Counted from the first letter of the stretch, positions 1-6,599 are shown. The stretch is 11,324 bases of DNA from Kordiimonadaceae bacterium (GCA_018699075.1 JABIPV010000023.1:1-11324), one strand, 5' to 3'. Numbers and translations: made by a program. Notes: generated by a model from the letters alone, not told the origin.

Positions 1-302
1 ATCGGCCAACAGTTGGTGGTTGCGTGGGCAAGTGCGGTTAAACCGTTAAGAAAACCTGGCGCAGAAACTGTGAGACATACCCCTGGTTTTTTAGTTAAAT
101 ATCCTGCAATAGCTGCGGCATTACCCGCATTCTGTTCGTGACGAAAGGATAATACACGAATACCTGCACCTTGGGCATATCGGCCGAAATCCGTAATGGG
201 AATACCCGGGACACCATAAATTGTATTAAGGTCATTCAGCTTCAGCGCATCAATAAGGAGATGGAATCCATCCGTTAGTTCTCTCTCGTTATCTTCTTCC
301 AC
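1..302 (-). CDS. oxc: Oxalyl-CoA decarboxylase, N-terminal part (cut by left edge)
   Basis: Only the first 100 residues are in the window; the gene continues past base 1. The product is a thiamine-diphosphate enzyme that decarboxylates oxalyl-CoA to formyl-CoA in cytoplasmic oxalate breakdown, normally with formyl-CoA transferase. The N-terminal TPP-binding domain shows TDGFHLLIDAL, TIYGVPGIPITD, FRHEQNAGNAAA (Glu56 is the expected TPP-activating glutamate) and LTVSAPGFLNGLTALAHAT, which closely matches bacterial Oxc/YfdU as I recall it. The start is GTG at 302: an AAGGAG ribosome site lies 8 nt upstream, and the frame is closed further upstream by an in-frame TAA. An ATG at 330 is in another frame and stops after 13 codons. 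The gene follows the GntR regulator by 68 bp on the same strand, so the two may be co-transcribed. Other TPP decarboxylases are less likely because of the GIPITD and SAPGFLNGL segments. Confidence 0.9.
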   Translation of the reverse strand, partial: MEEDNERELTDGFHLLIDALKLNDLNTIYGVPGIPITDFGRYAQGAGIRVLSFRHEQNAGNAAAIAGYLTKKPGVCLTVSAPGFLNGLTALAHATTNCWP

Positions 303-310
303 TATATTTG

Positions 311-326
311 CTCCTTGTTTTTATTT
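311..326 (-). repeat. 16-nt leader shared with the amidohydrolase gene, includes RBS
   Basis: Read on the minus strand this is AAATAAAAACAAGGAG, ending in the Shine-Dalgarno sequence of the oxc gene (8 nt before its GTG). The identical 16 nt precede the amidohydrolase ATG at 4259-4274. An A-rich unstructured stretch before the Shine-Dalgarno can favour ribosome loading. The match may be no more than shared A-rich composition. Confidence 0.5.
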
Positions 327-370
327 GCATTGGAAATTGTCACCTTTACTCTCCATATACCTCACTTGAA

Positions 371-1081
371 TTATATGGTTTTTTCAGAGTCTATATTATC
401 CAATCTTGTCCATGTTGTGTGTATGTGATCATGCAATCTCATGGTGTGTTCTCTTACACGCTTGGAGGCTAAATCAGCATCCCGAGATTCTAACGCTTCA
501 ATAATTTCCATATGATCCGCGACTGATTTAGTAACACGGTCACTTTCCCCCATTGCTCGGCGGCGGATTGCGTGCATGTGTACAAACAAACCGTCAGCCA
601 TTTTACCAAGCGCCTTACAGCCGGAAAGATCTAATATATATTGGTGAAATTTGATATTTGCTTCTGAATATTCTTCGATTTCTGCGCTCATAGCATCCAT
701 ACTGTTTTTCATAGCAAACTTGCGTAATGCACGAAGATCATCATCAGATGCTTTCTCGGTGGCTAAGCGTGCAGCCATGCTTTCAAGTGCCGCCCATATG
801 ACGATCATCTCAAGAATTTCTTCTAAAGACTTGCGGTGAACAAATACGCCTTTACGTGGGATTATCTCCACCAATCCATCTTGTGCAAGTCGCGCAAGTG
901 CTTCTCTTATAGGAGTACGGGAAATAGCAAGGTTTTCAGCTAGCGTGCGTTCATCAAGACGTAAGTCCGTTTCCGGCTGATAAATATTCATTTCCAGGAT
1001 GGCTTTGCGAAGCACGTCATAAGTATGGTCTTTTAGCGTGAAATTCATCGCTACTGGACTTAACTTATCACTTATTGACAT
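371..1081 (-). CDS. GntR-family transcriptional regulator, FCD (FadR-type) subfamily
   Basis: Cytoplasmic DNA-binding regulator of 236 residues, normal for the family. Residues about 16-84 form the winged helix-turn-helix (YDVLRKAILEMNIYQPETDLR, then LDERTLAENLAISRTPIREALARLAQDGLVEIIPRKGVFV). Residues about 90-215 form the all-helical FCD effector domain with the usual metal-site histidines H146 (IKFHQYIL), H190 (ADHMEIIEAL) and H212 (REHTMRLHDH); the usual acidic ligand appears as N142. The reading frame extends upstream to 1198, but ATG 1081 is preferred: a GGGAGG ribosome site lies 5 nt before it, homology begins after it, and the likely promoter and operator fall inside the longer version. 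It lies 68 bp upstream of oxc and divergent from the PAS-sialidase genes, so it probably controls one or both. The effector is unknown; oxalate-related acids or a sialic acid are candidates from context only. Confidence 0.92.
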   Translation of the reverse strand: MSISDKLSPVAMNFTLKDHTYDVLRKAILEMNIYQPETDLRLDERTLAENLAISRTPIREALARLAQDGLVEIIPRKGVFVHRKSLEEILEMIVIWAALESMAARLATEKASDDDLRALRKFAMKNSMDAMSAEIEEYSEANIKFHQYILDLSGCKALGKMADGLFVHMHAIRRRAMGESDRVTKSVADHMEIIEALESRDADLASKRVREHTMRLHDHIHTTWTRLDNIDSEKTI

Positions 1082-1142
1082 ATGTTCCTCCCTGGCATCT
1101 TTACTATGACAATCTGCATATATAAATTTACAGCTCATTATG

Positions 1143-1152
1143 TGGTATACCA
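1143..1152. promoter_or_regulatory. Palindromic operator TGGTATACCA, likely GntR/FCD binding site
   Basis: A perfect 10-bp palindrome lies 61-71 bp upstream of the regulator start and about 120 bp upstream of the divergent PAS gene. FCD-type GntR proteins typically bind TGGT-N-ACCA-like palindromes, and the half-site also contains GGTATA, the hexamer bound by NanR, the sialic-acid regulator of this subfamily. It overlaps the predicted -10 element of the regulator gene, a position suited to autorepression. A single GGTATA half-site occurs on the minus strand at 356-361, ahead of oxc. Binding is inferred, not shown. Confidence 0.6.
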
Positions 1153-1176
1153 TACACCCAACACCAAAGCCGTCAA
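1149..1176 (-). promoter_or_regulatory. Predicted sigma-70-type promoter of the GntR regulator
   Basis: On the minus strand, a -35 element TTGACG (1171-1176, five of six consensus bases) is separated by 16 bp from a -10 element TATGGT (1149-1154, four of six). The -10 overlaps the TGGTATACCA palindrome. Transcription would start near 1142, giving a leader of about 60 nt before ATG 1081. This excludes translation starts at 1198 or 1153 and makes 1138 implausible. Confidence 0.45.
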
Positions 1177-1248
1177 TACATTTTACAATCAAAATCATAA
1201 AACTATTATTTCTTAAAAATATTTGTTATATAGTCATAGATTGTTAGC

Positions 1249-1264
1249 AAAGTAGTAAAGTAGT
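1249..1264 (+). repeat. 8-bp tandem duplication AAAGTAGT x2 in the leader of the PAS gene
   Basis: Two perfect adjacent copies of AAAGTAGT end 7 nt before the PAS gene ATG at 1272. They occupy the place where a Shine-Dalgarno would be, yet neither copy is a good one. A TATAGT hexamer at 1229-1234 could be the -10 element of this gene, but no convincing -35 precedes it. Confidence 0.6.
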
Positions 1265-1271
1265 TAAATAT

Positions 1272-1727
1272 ATGGATGAAGATGTAAAAATACTCGAAAG
1301 TTTTGAAGAGCAAGATTTCACAGCACCATTTCAATTTGAATTATATAATTATTGGTGCAACGCAAAAGGGGATCGGAACCTACCCGCAAGGTCCGATATT
1401 AAGATAGAAGAGCTCGCAGCTTATTTATCAAGTTTAATTTTACTGGATTACAATCCAAAAAACTCTTCATTTATTGCACGTGTTATCGGCACCTCCTGCG
1501 TCAAGGTTTACGGTGAAATGACAAATGAATCTATGAATGACTATGAAGAACATAAGCCTGCTGCCAAAAGGTTATTATGGTGTATTGAAAACAAGAAACC
1601 ATATTATGCTGTAAAAAACTTAGCCAATATAAACAAGGACTATATCAAAACCTCCTTTATCGTACTTCCCCTCTCCGAGGATGGTGAAAATGTAAATAAA
1701 ATTCTAGTGTCCCACCATTTTTATTAA
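1272..1727 (+). CDS. Single-domain PAS protein, PAS_5-type
   Basis: A 151-residue cytoplasmic protein made of one PAS-like domain and no output domain. Signature segments are YWCNAKGDRNLPARSDI (residues 27-43), LLDYNP, then FIARVIGTSCVKVYGEMTNES (67-87) and a C-terminal VLPLSEDGENVNKIL. This pattern of W-x-n-LPaR-sDi and rviGT-x-n-yG-x-lT is, from memory, the PAS_5 group common in Alphaproteobacteria, whose members are mostly of unknown role; some act as small signalling or cell-cycle modulators. No kinase, cyclase or EAL/GGDEF domain follows. The ATG lacks a good Shine-Dalgarno. The gene is divergent from the GntR regulator and 59 bp ahead of the sialidase start, so the two may be co-transcribed. 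Ligand and partner are unknown. Confidence 0.8.
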   Translation: MDEDVKILESFEEQDFTAPFQFELYNYWCNAKGDRNLPARSDIKIEELAAYLSSLILLDYNPKNSSFIARVIGTSCVKVYGEMTNESMNDYEEHKPAAKRLLWCIENKKPYYAVKNLANINKDYIKTSFIVLPLSEDGENVNKILVSHHFY

Positions 1728-1786
1728 ATACTGCGTTTCTGGCTTGAGCATAATCTTTTAAGTTAATAATATTGAAGGTTAGAATT

Positions 1787-2878
1787 ATGGGAAAGCAATT
1801 TTTATTCATCTATCTGGCAATGCTAAATATTGCTTGCGCAGATAACAACGACTTTAGTACCCTTTATAAACAAGGTGACTATGGTTATGCATGCTTTCGC
1901 ATTCCTACTGTTATCACGACCAATGACGGCAGCATTCTTGCCTTTGCAGAAGCGCGAAAAATGGGATGTTCTGATACAGGAAATATTGATATTGTATTGC
2001 GCAAATCTATCGACAACGGCGAAACATGGAGTGATGTTAAAATCGTATGGGACGACGGGGACAATGTTAGCGGCAACCCCTCACCCGTTATTGACCGCGA
2101 AACTGGGGATATTCATTTACTTAGCACATGGAATAATGGCCAAGATAAAGAAGCAGATATTATTGCCTTAAAAAGTATTGATACTCGCAGAGTTTTCCAT
2201 CAAGTATCAAGTGATGACGGTGAAAACTGGAGCGCAGCAAAAGACATTACCCAAACCACAAAACTTTCAAACTGGACCTGGTATGCCACGGGGCCTGTGC
2301 ATGGCATTCAACTATCAAAAGGACCTAATAAAGGGCGAATGATCATTGCTAGCGACCATATAGAAGCCCACACAGATAAATATTATTCTCACATCATATA
2401 TTCCGATGATCATGGTGACACTTGGCAGTTAGGTGGGTCATCGCCCAATGATCAGGTAAATGAAAGTACGGTTGCAGAGTTAAATAATGGTGATTTGATT
2501 TTAAACATGCGTAATTACGACCGTCAGGACGCACAGGTGCGTCAAATAGCCATAAGTAAAGACGCTGGCATGACATGGCAAGATCAGCGCTATGACCGCG
2601 CCCTGCCCGAACCACAATGCCAAGGGGCTTTGCTAACCACCAAAAATGATCTGCTACTTTTTACTAATCCTGCAGATTCAAACAATAGAGTTAATATGAC
2701 CCTGTCTATCAGTCGTGACCAAGGAAAAACATGGCCGGATAAAATCACGCTATTTGATAAACACGCCGCCTACTCGGACCTAACGGAATTAAAGGATGAT
2801 AGAATAATCGTCTTGTTTGAAGCAGGATACGAAACACCTTATGACGGCATTCACTATAAAATATTAGATGTTAAATAA
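1787..2878 (+). CDS. Exported exo-alpha-sialidase (neuraminidase), GH33
   Basis: A 363-residue single-domain six-bladed propeller that removes terminal sialic acid from glycoconjugates. The FRIP motif carries Arg38. Five Asp-boxes (S-x-D-x-G-x-T/N-W) start at residues 74, 141, 206, 257 and 309. Comparison with human NEU2 and Salmonella NanH from memory places the acid/base at D63 (MGCSDTGNID), the nucleophile pair at E226 (VNEST) and Y329 (AAYSDLT), and the remaining arginines at R242 (NMRN) and R301 (NRVNM), so the active site looks complete. No lectin or carbohydrate-binding domain is attached. The N-terminus is a short signal peptide with probable cleavage at ACA-DN; Cys17 follows N-I-A, a poor lipobox. 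ATG 1787 is preferred over TTG 1772 because GAAGG lies 8 nt before it. No nan catabolic gene is in the window. Confidence 0.93.
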   Translation: MGKQFLFIYLAMLNIACADNNDFSTLYKQGDYGYACFRIPTVITTNDGSILAFAEARKMGCSDTGNIDIVLRKSIDNGETWSDVKIVWDDGDNVSGNPSPVIDRETGDIHLLSTWNNGQDKEADIIALKSIDTRRVFHQVSSDDGENWSAAKDITQTTKLSNWTWYATGPVHGIQLSKGPNKGRMIIASDHIEAHTDKYYSHIIYSDDHGDTWQLGGSSPNDQVNESTVAELNNGDLILNMRNYDRQDAQVRQIAISKDAGMTWQDQRYDRALPEPQCQGALLTTKNDLLLFTNPADSNNRVNMTLSISRDQGKTWPDKITLFDKHAAYSDLTELKDDRIIVLFEAGYETPYDGIHYKILDVK

Positions 2879-2930
2879 AAAAATATTGCACCCGGCCTTA
2901 ATGAAACACGCCGTGAATTACCGGGCACAA
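2877..2930 (-). terminator. Probable Rho-independent terminator of the amidohydrolase gene
   Basis: Read on the minus strand, the arms at 2921-2930 and 2886-2895 pair at 8 of 10 positions (CCCGG/CCGGG core) around a 25-nt loop that holds a small CAC/GTG stem. A run of seven T (2877-2883) follows, overlapping the sialidase stop codon. The hairpin begins 5 bp after the amidohydrolase stop. The long loop and two mismatches make it only moderately convincing. It may also slow plus-strand transcripts, but there is no T-run on that side. Confidence 0.5.
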
Positions 2931-2935
2931 TGAAA

Positions 2936-4252
2936 TTAATTATCTCCCAAAACCCTACCGGCACCAACATGCCGATTTAACCCTATCCTACCGTTACTAA
3001 TTACGGCTAGTGGATTATGTATCACACTAGGTTGCAGCAAAGGATCACGGTCAAAAAGCACCAGATCAGCATCCAGTCCAACTTCAACTGCGCCCGTTTT
3101 GTCAGCCATTCCGTATGCTTCAGCTGATTTAATAGTTGCTGCTTGTAATGCTTCTAAAGGGGTCATGCCAAAATCAATAAAAGCATTTATTTCACCGGAC
3201 ACACGGTAAACACTTTCTGGACCATAACTTGAATCAACCGCTGTTAAGATGGTAATGCCCATTTCATGACCTTTTCTAATCATTCTAGCTAAGTTTTCAA
3301 CAAGATGCGGGTGGCGCTGCCTGGCAATAGTGGTTGTATAATCATCATGGGGCAGTTCAAACCCAGTTACAGAAATATATGTCGGTATCCAAAGCGTTCC
3401 TTTTTCCTTCATTAATCTTAAGCCCTCATCATCAATATAGGACGCATGTTCGATACTGGTACAACCTGCATTGATCGCCGCAATGATCACTTCGACACCG
3501 TGAGAATGGCAGGAAACAGGAATATTATATTTACTTGCTTCATCCATCACAGCACCCAGTTCACTATCGGTATAGGCCTGTTCAAGTGCATCTGGTCCAG
3601 ATGTACGTGATGATAAACCGCTTGAACGGGTTTTAATCCATTTTGCACCACGATCAATATTAATGCTGACCACATCGCGTAGCGCTTCTTCACCATATAA
3701 TTCACGGTTTGCATATTTATAAAGCCGCTCATCCGCAAGGATCGCAGTCGTATTTCCCAACTCAGGTGTCACATAAACACCTGCAGGCATAATTTCCGGC
3801 CCCGCCATATAGCCTGCGTCAACCATGCGGCTAAGTGCGACATCCATAAAACCATCAACACTGGCCCCTTTTGCGGTTGTCACTCCGGATACAAGTGCGC
3901 GTTTTGCATCGCCTGCTGTTGCACCGTGAAAATGACCTTCAAATAACCCGGGCGTAACGTAATACCCCTTAATATCTATAATTTGCGCATCTTGCGGCGG
4001 CATATCATTACCGATGGACGAAATTTTCCCGTCTTGGAGCACTAATGTCACATCGCGCAAGATGTTCCCCGTACGGACATCAACCACATTTGCATTGGTT
4101 AAGGCCATGTATGGCTGGTCTAGAACGCCCATATCATTTGTCTTTGCTTCACGCACATCTAATGGGGCTAAAACGTATGGATCTTGCGCATGTGCAACAC
4201 TTTGAATGAATAACAAGCTAAGTAATATAGAAATAACTCTAGACAATAACAT
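2936..4252 (-). CDS. Exported metal-dependent amidohydrolase
   Basis: A 438-residue hydrolase of the amidohydrolase superfamily, in the branch with imidazolonepropionase-like and Xaa-Pro dipeptidase-like enzymes. A signal peptide (residues 1-22, cleavage AHA-QD) sends it to the periplasm. The barrel shows the expected metal ligands: HFH (H107, H109), the candidate carboxylated lysine K207 (AKWIKTRSSG), H249 (SCHSHG), H269 (SIEHAS) and D340 (LTAVD). The composite N- and C-terminal beta-sandwich is present (NVVDVRTGNI; VGLDADLVLFDRDPL). The substrate cannot be read from sequence; relatives hydrolyse cyclic amides, dipeptides or organophosphate-like esters. ATG 4252 follows AGGAG by 6 nt. It is convergent with the sialidase and has its own promoter, so it is probably monocistronic. 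Confidence 0.88.
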   Translation of the reverse strand: MLLSRVISILLSLLFIQSVAHAQDPYVLAPLDVREAKTNDMGVLDQPYMALTNANVVDVRTGNILRDVTLVLQDGKISSIGNDMPPQDAQIIDIKGYYVTPGLFEGHFHGATAGDAKRALVSGVTTAKGASVDGFMDVALSRMVDAGYMAGPEIMPAGVYVTPELGNTTAILADERLYKYANRELYGEEALRDVVSINIDRGAKWIKTRSSGLSSRTSGPDALEQAYTDSELGAVMDEASKYNIPVSCHSHGVEVIIAAINAGCTSIEHASYIDDEGLRLMKEKGTLWIPTYISVTGFELPHDDYTTTIARQRHPHLVENLARMIRKGHEMGITILTAVDSSYGPESVYRVSGEINAFIDFGMTPLEALQAATIKSAEAYGMADKTGAVEVGLDADLVLFDRDPLLQPSVIHNPLAVISNGRIGLNRHVGAGRVLGDN

Positions 4253-4258
4253 CTTCTT

Positions 4259-4274
4259 CTCCTTGTTTTTATTT
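4259..4274 (-). repeat. 16-nt leader shared with oxc, includes amidohydrolase RBS
   Basis: The second copy of AAAUAAAAACAAGGAG (as RNA), identical to 311-326. It ends in the Shine-Dalgarno of the amidohydrolase gene, 6 nt before its ATG. Confidence 0.5.
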
Positions 4275-4283
4275 AATTATTGA

Positions 4284-4300
4284 TCGTTATTTCATAACGA
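4284..4300. promoter_or_regulatory. Inverted repeat TCGTTAT-TTC-ATAACGA in the amidohydrolase leader
   Basis: Perfect 7-bp arms flank a 3-nt centre, 32-48 bp upstream of the amidohydrolase ATG. The repeat lies just downstream of the predicted transcription start (near 4309), a typical place for a repressor operator. As RNA it could form a short hairpin, but there is no T-run behind it, so a terminator is unlikely. The binding protein is unknown. Confidence 0.5.
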
Positions 4301-4315
4301 CACATTTTGCAGGCT

Positions 4316-4344
4316 ATTAAACCCCTAATATATTTTAAAGGCAA
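4316..4344 (-). promoter_or_regulatory. Predicted promoter of the amidohydrolase gene
   Basis: On the minus strand, TTGCCT (4339-4344, four of six) and TTTAAT (4316-4321, five of six) are spaced by the ideal 17 bp. This gives a leader of about 57 nt that contains the inverted repeat and the A-rich Shine-Dalgarno segment. The region is AT-rich, so chance matches are possible. Confidence 0.4.
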
Positions 4345-4395
4345 ATATTATGGTTAATATTTAATTTACCATGTCTCCTAATAGCTTATTTACCT

Positions 4396-4425
4396 TTGTT
4401 GATTAATGTAGCCTTTCTTTATAAC
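4396..4425 (+). promoter_or_regulatory. Possible promoter of the small ORF at 4452
   Basis: TATAAC (4420-4425, five of six) is preceded at 18 bp by a weak -35, TTGTTG (4396-4401, three of six). A start near 4432 would leave a leader of about 20 nt before ATG 4452. This is suggestive only. Confidence 0.3.
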
Positions 4426-4451
4426 TTTATGTGAAAAACTGGTAAATCACT

Positions 4452-4724
4452 ATGCTACTTAAAAATTTAAAGCTCAAAAAAAATAAATCTTTAGATGTAA
4501 AAAAAGGAGTAATAAAATTTATTAATGCTTCAAAATCGTCACAATCAAGTAAAGTTTTCGAAATACAAACACCTGCGCCACAGCCAGAAGAAGCTACTCA
4601 AATGAGTGCTTATGATGAAAATATTGAAAGGCTTAGAAGAAGTCTGCATACACCATTCCCTAATGAAGAACCCAGAATAACTTGGGTAGAACATACAAAT
4701 TTCGATTCATTATTCAAAAGATGA
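4452..4724 (+). CDS. Small hypothetical protein, 90 residues
   Basis: I do not recognise this protein. The first 36 residues are lysine-rich (LLKNLKLKKNKS, DVKKGVIK), followed by a Pro/Gln/Glu linker (TPAPQPEEATQ) and a charged C-terminal half with a possible short helix (YDENIERLRRSL) and an aromatic tail (ITWVEHTNFDSLFKR). It has no signal peptide, membrane segment or cysteine. It is the only open frame in the gap between the amidohydrolase and the propeller gene, and it ends 16 bp before the latter's convergent stop. The ATG has no good Shine-Dalgarno; an internal ATG at 4602, after GAAGAAG, would give a 40-residue product. It may be a lineage-specific protein or non-coding AT-rich sequence. 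Confidence 0.45.
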   Translation: MLLKNLKLKKNKSLDVKKGVIKFINASKSSQSSKVFEIQTPAPQPEEATQMSAYDENIERLRRSLHTPFPNEEPRITWVEHTNFDSLFKR

Positions 4725-4740
4725 TTTCTAAGCTTTAATC

Positions 4741-5622
4741 TTATTTTTCATTTCGGTATGCTTTCGCAGGATAACCAAAGCCCTTCTTTTCCCAGACAAT
4801 ATTTTGCTCGTTATCAATTTCTATCACCCGCTCATGCCCCGCATCAGCAATTAATGTATTGCCATTCTTAAGGCGCACTGCGGAATATTGGGTGTCGATA
4901 AGCGGCTTACCAACTTCCCAAACCACTTCGCCATCTTTAGTCACTTCAACGATTTTACTGACGGCTCTGGCAGATATTAACGTGTTTCCGTTCTCTAAGC
5001 GCTGCACGAATGTGGGGCCAAGACCATCGAATAGCTCATTTTTCTCTGGGCCAATATTATCGTAACTCCACACTTCTTCGCCAGCAATATTTACTTCATA
5101 AACACGGTTAAGACCAGAATCTGCGATCATTGTATGTCCATTCTTAAGACGCTGGGCTTTCCAAGGCCATTTAAGATCTTCAAGTTGCCAAACAATTTCG
5201 CCGCTGGTTTTATATTCCCGCACAAAGCCCGGCACTTCATCATCCCAACCAGAAACAAGTAAATTTCCATTATCAAGTACTGAAAATGCCGTTGGGTAAA
5301 CACCAACATATAAAACCTCTATCACTTCACTTTTCGTATTAATATGCCAAAGTGATCGTTCTCGAATTAAACTTACCCAATAAGTTCCATCATCCATACT
5401 TACGGCATCATATGGCATTTTCAGCATTTTTGTTTCGAAAATAACCTTACCATCTTTATCATAATGAATAAGATGCCCTGGCGGAAAATGGGGGTCACCA
5501 ACGGCCCTGCCCGGTATTTCATCGACTATCAATGTCGAATTTTTATAATCTACAGATTGGCCAAAAGCAGCAGTAGCCACTAAAAAACTGCTGAGAAATA
5601 TACTAATTATTTTTGAAATCAT
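4741..5622 (-). CDS. Exported PQQ-like / arylsulfotransferase-like beta-propeller repeat protein
   Basis: A 293-residue protein with a signal peptide (residues 1-21, cleavage AFG-QS) and a series of blade repeats. Four are clear: residues 115-145 (VLDNGNLLVSG...GEIVW), 158-185 (RLKNGHTMIADSG...GEEVW), 208-235 (RLENGNTLISA...GEVVW) and 250-277 (RLKNGNTLIADAG...NIVW). The core is R-L-x-N-G-N-T-L-I-A-D-x-G-x-x-R-V-x-E-(V/I) closing with VW, as in PQQ-like and arylsulfotransferase-type propellers. No catalytic histidine motif of true arylsulfotransferases is obvious, and it is shorter than those enzymes, so it may be a binding or scaffold protein. ATG 5622 follows AGGGAG by 7 nt. The gene is divergent from the EEP gene across 122 bp (5623-5744), where I see no strong promoter or operator. 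Confidence 0.8.
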   Translation of the reverse strand: MISKIISIFLSSFLVATAAFGQSVDYKNSTLIVDEIPGRAVGDPHFPPGHLIHYDKDGKVIFETKMLKMPYDAVSMDDGTYWVSLIRERSLWHINTKSEVIEVLYVGVYPTAFSVLDNGNLLVSGWDDEVPGFVREYKTSGEIVWQLEDLKWPWKAQRLKNGHTMIADSGLNRVYEVNIAGEEVWSYDNIGPEKNELFDGLGPTFVQRLENGNTLISARAVSKIVEVTKDGEVVWEVGKPLIDTQYSAVRLKNGNTLIADAGHERVIEIDNEQNIVWEKKGFGYPAKAYRNEK

Positions 5623-5744
5623 TTTATTCTCCCTTATGTATAACTATTCCTACATTTCAATGCCCGGAAGTCAACATTGCTCTTTACATAGAATTAATTC
5701 ATGACCATGATTAGCAAATAAAAATATTTACTTCGGAAAAAAAT

Positions 5745-6599
5745 ATGAAATTCTTTAAAACCTCTCTTGCATTCGTATTTCTTACAATTATGGCAACGCC
5801 AATGACACACGCCCAAAATAATACATCTGCTCAATTCGACGTGATGAGCTTTAACATTCGCTACGGTACAGCAAAAGACGGTGATAATCATTGGAAATAT
5901 AGAAAAGGCCAATTACTACAACTTCTTAAAGACAAATCACCTGCCGTGATTGGTTTACAGGAAGTGTTAAAATTTCAGCTTGATGAAATTATGGAGACCT
6001 TACCTGAGTATGAAATGATTGGTGTCAGTCGCGAAGGTAACTGGCAAGATGAATTTTCGGCAATACTTTATAATGCTGATCAATTTAGCCCTAAAAAAAC
6101 CAACACATATTGGTTATCCGATACACCGGAAGTGCCTTCAAAAAGTTGGGGAAATGATATTATGCGTATTGTTAGTTGGGCAGAACTAAAACACATTGCA
6201 TCCGATAAATCATTTTATTTCTATAATGCTCACTTTGACCATATATCCCAAGAATCCCGAGAAAAGGGAGCCGAGCAGCTGCTTAACGTTATCAAAGAAC
6301 GCGATCATGACTATCCTGTCGTTATTACGGGGGACTTTAATGCTGGTGAGGACAATCAGGCGATTAAAATACTCAACCGAGGCGGATACACGGATGCCTT
6401 CAGAGTTCTTCATCCAGAAGAAACACTGGTCGGAACCTTTAACGGTTTCACGGGCGTTTCTAATCAGGATAAAATCGATTTTGTCTTTATCGGTAAAGAC
6501 ATCGAAGTTATTAAATCTACCATTGATCGCTCCAACATCAATGGCAAATACCCATCTGACCATTATCCGGTCACTGCAACAATTAAACTAAAAGATTAA
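5745..6599 (+). CDS. Exported endonuclease/exonuclease/phosphatase (EEP) family hydrolase
   Basis: A 284-residue Mg-dependent phosphoesterase fold with a signal peptide (residues 1-23, cleavage THA-QN), so it acts outside the cytoplasm. The catalytic set is complete: N37 (MSFNIRYG), E73 (GLQEV), H163/D165 (YNAHFDH), D197/N199 (TGDFNAGED), D245 (KIDFVFI) and D272/H273 (SDHYPV). Segments such as FNIRYGTAKDGDNHW and YWLSDTPEVPSKSW recall the secreted EEP proteins common in Bacteroidetes, so lateral transfer is possible. Members cleave nucleic acids, inositol phosphates or phospholipid head groups; the substrate is not readable here. The glpK start is only 27 bp downstream on the same strand, suggesting co-transcription and a link to glycerol or G3P supply. 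The Shine-Dalgarno is weak (CGGA). Confidence 0.88.
   Translation: MKFFKTSLAFVFLTIMATPMTHAQNNTSAQFDVMSFNIRYGTAKDGDNHWKYRKGQLLQLLKDKSPAVIGLQEVLKFQLDEIMETLPEYEMIGVSREGNWQDEFSAILYNADQFSPKKTNTYWLSDTPEVPSKSWGNDIMRIVSWAELKHIASDKSFYFYNAHFDHISQESREKGAEQLLNVIKERDHDYPVVITGDFNAGEDNQAIKILNRGGYTDAFRVLHPEETLVGTFNGFTGVSNQDKIDFVFIGKDIEVIKSTIDRSNINGKYPSDHYPVTATIKLKD

Noticed and set aside
289..330. Tiny ORF starting at ATG 330 upstream of oxc
   Set aside because: It has 13 codons, is out of frame with oxc, overlaps its ribosome site and shows no sign of being more than chance.
1082..1198. Longer N-terminus for the GntR regulator starting at 1198
   Set aside because: The extra 39 residues have no family match, have no ribosome site, and would place the likely promoter and operator inside the coding region; ATG 1081 has GGGAGG at the right distance.
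1772..1786. TTG start for the sialidase five codons upstream
   Set aside because: ATG 1787 has GAAGG 8 nt upstream and gives a normal signal peptide; the TTG has no ribosome site.
1832..1843. Lipoprotein signal in the sialidase (Cys17)
   Set aside because: The residues before the cysteine are N-I-A, with Asn at -3 where Leu is expected; cleavage by signal peptidase I at ACA-DN fits better.
4350..4372. ATGGT ... ACCAT inverted repeat in the amidohydrolase upstream region
   Set aside because: Only 5-bp arms match, with 13 nt between them in very AT-rich DNA; too weak to call an operator.
6210..6563. Long antisense open frame within the EEP gene
   Set aside because: It lies opposite a gene with a complete catalytic motif set and has no recognisable domain or ribosome site; a shadow frame.
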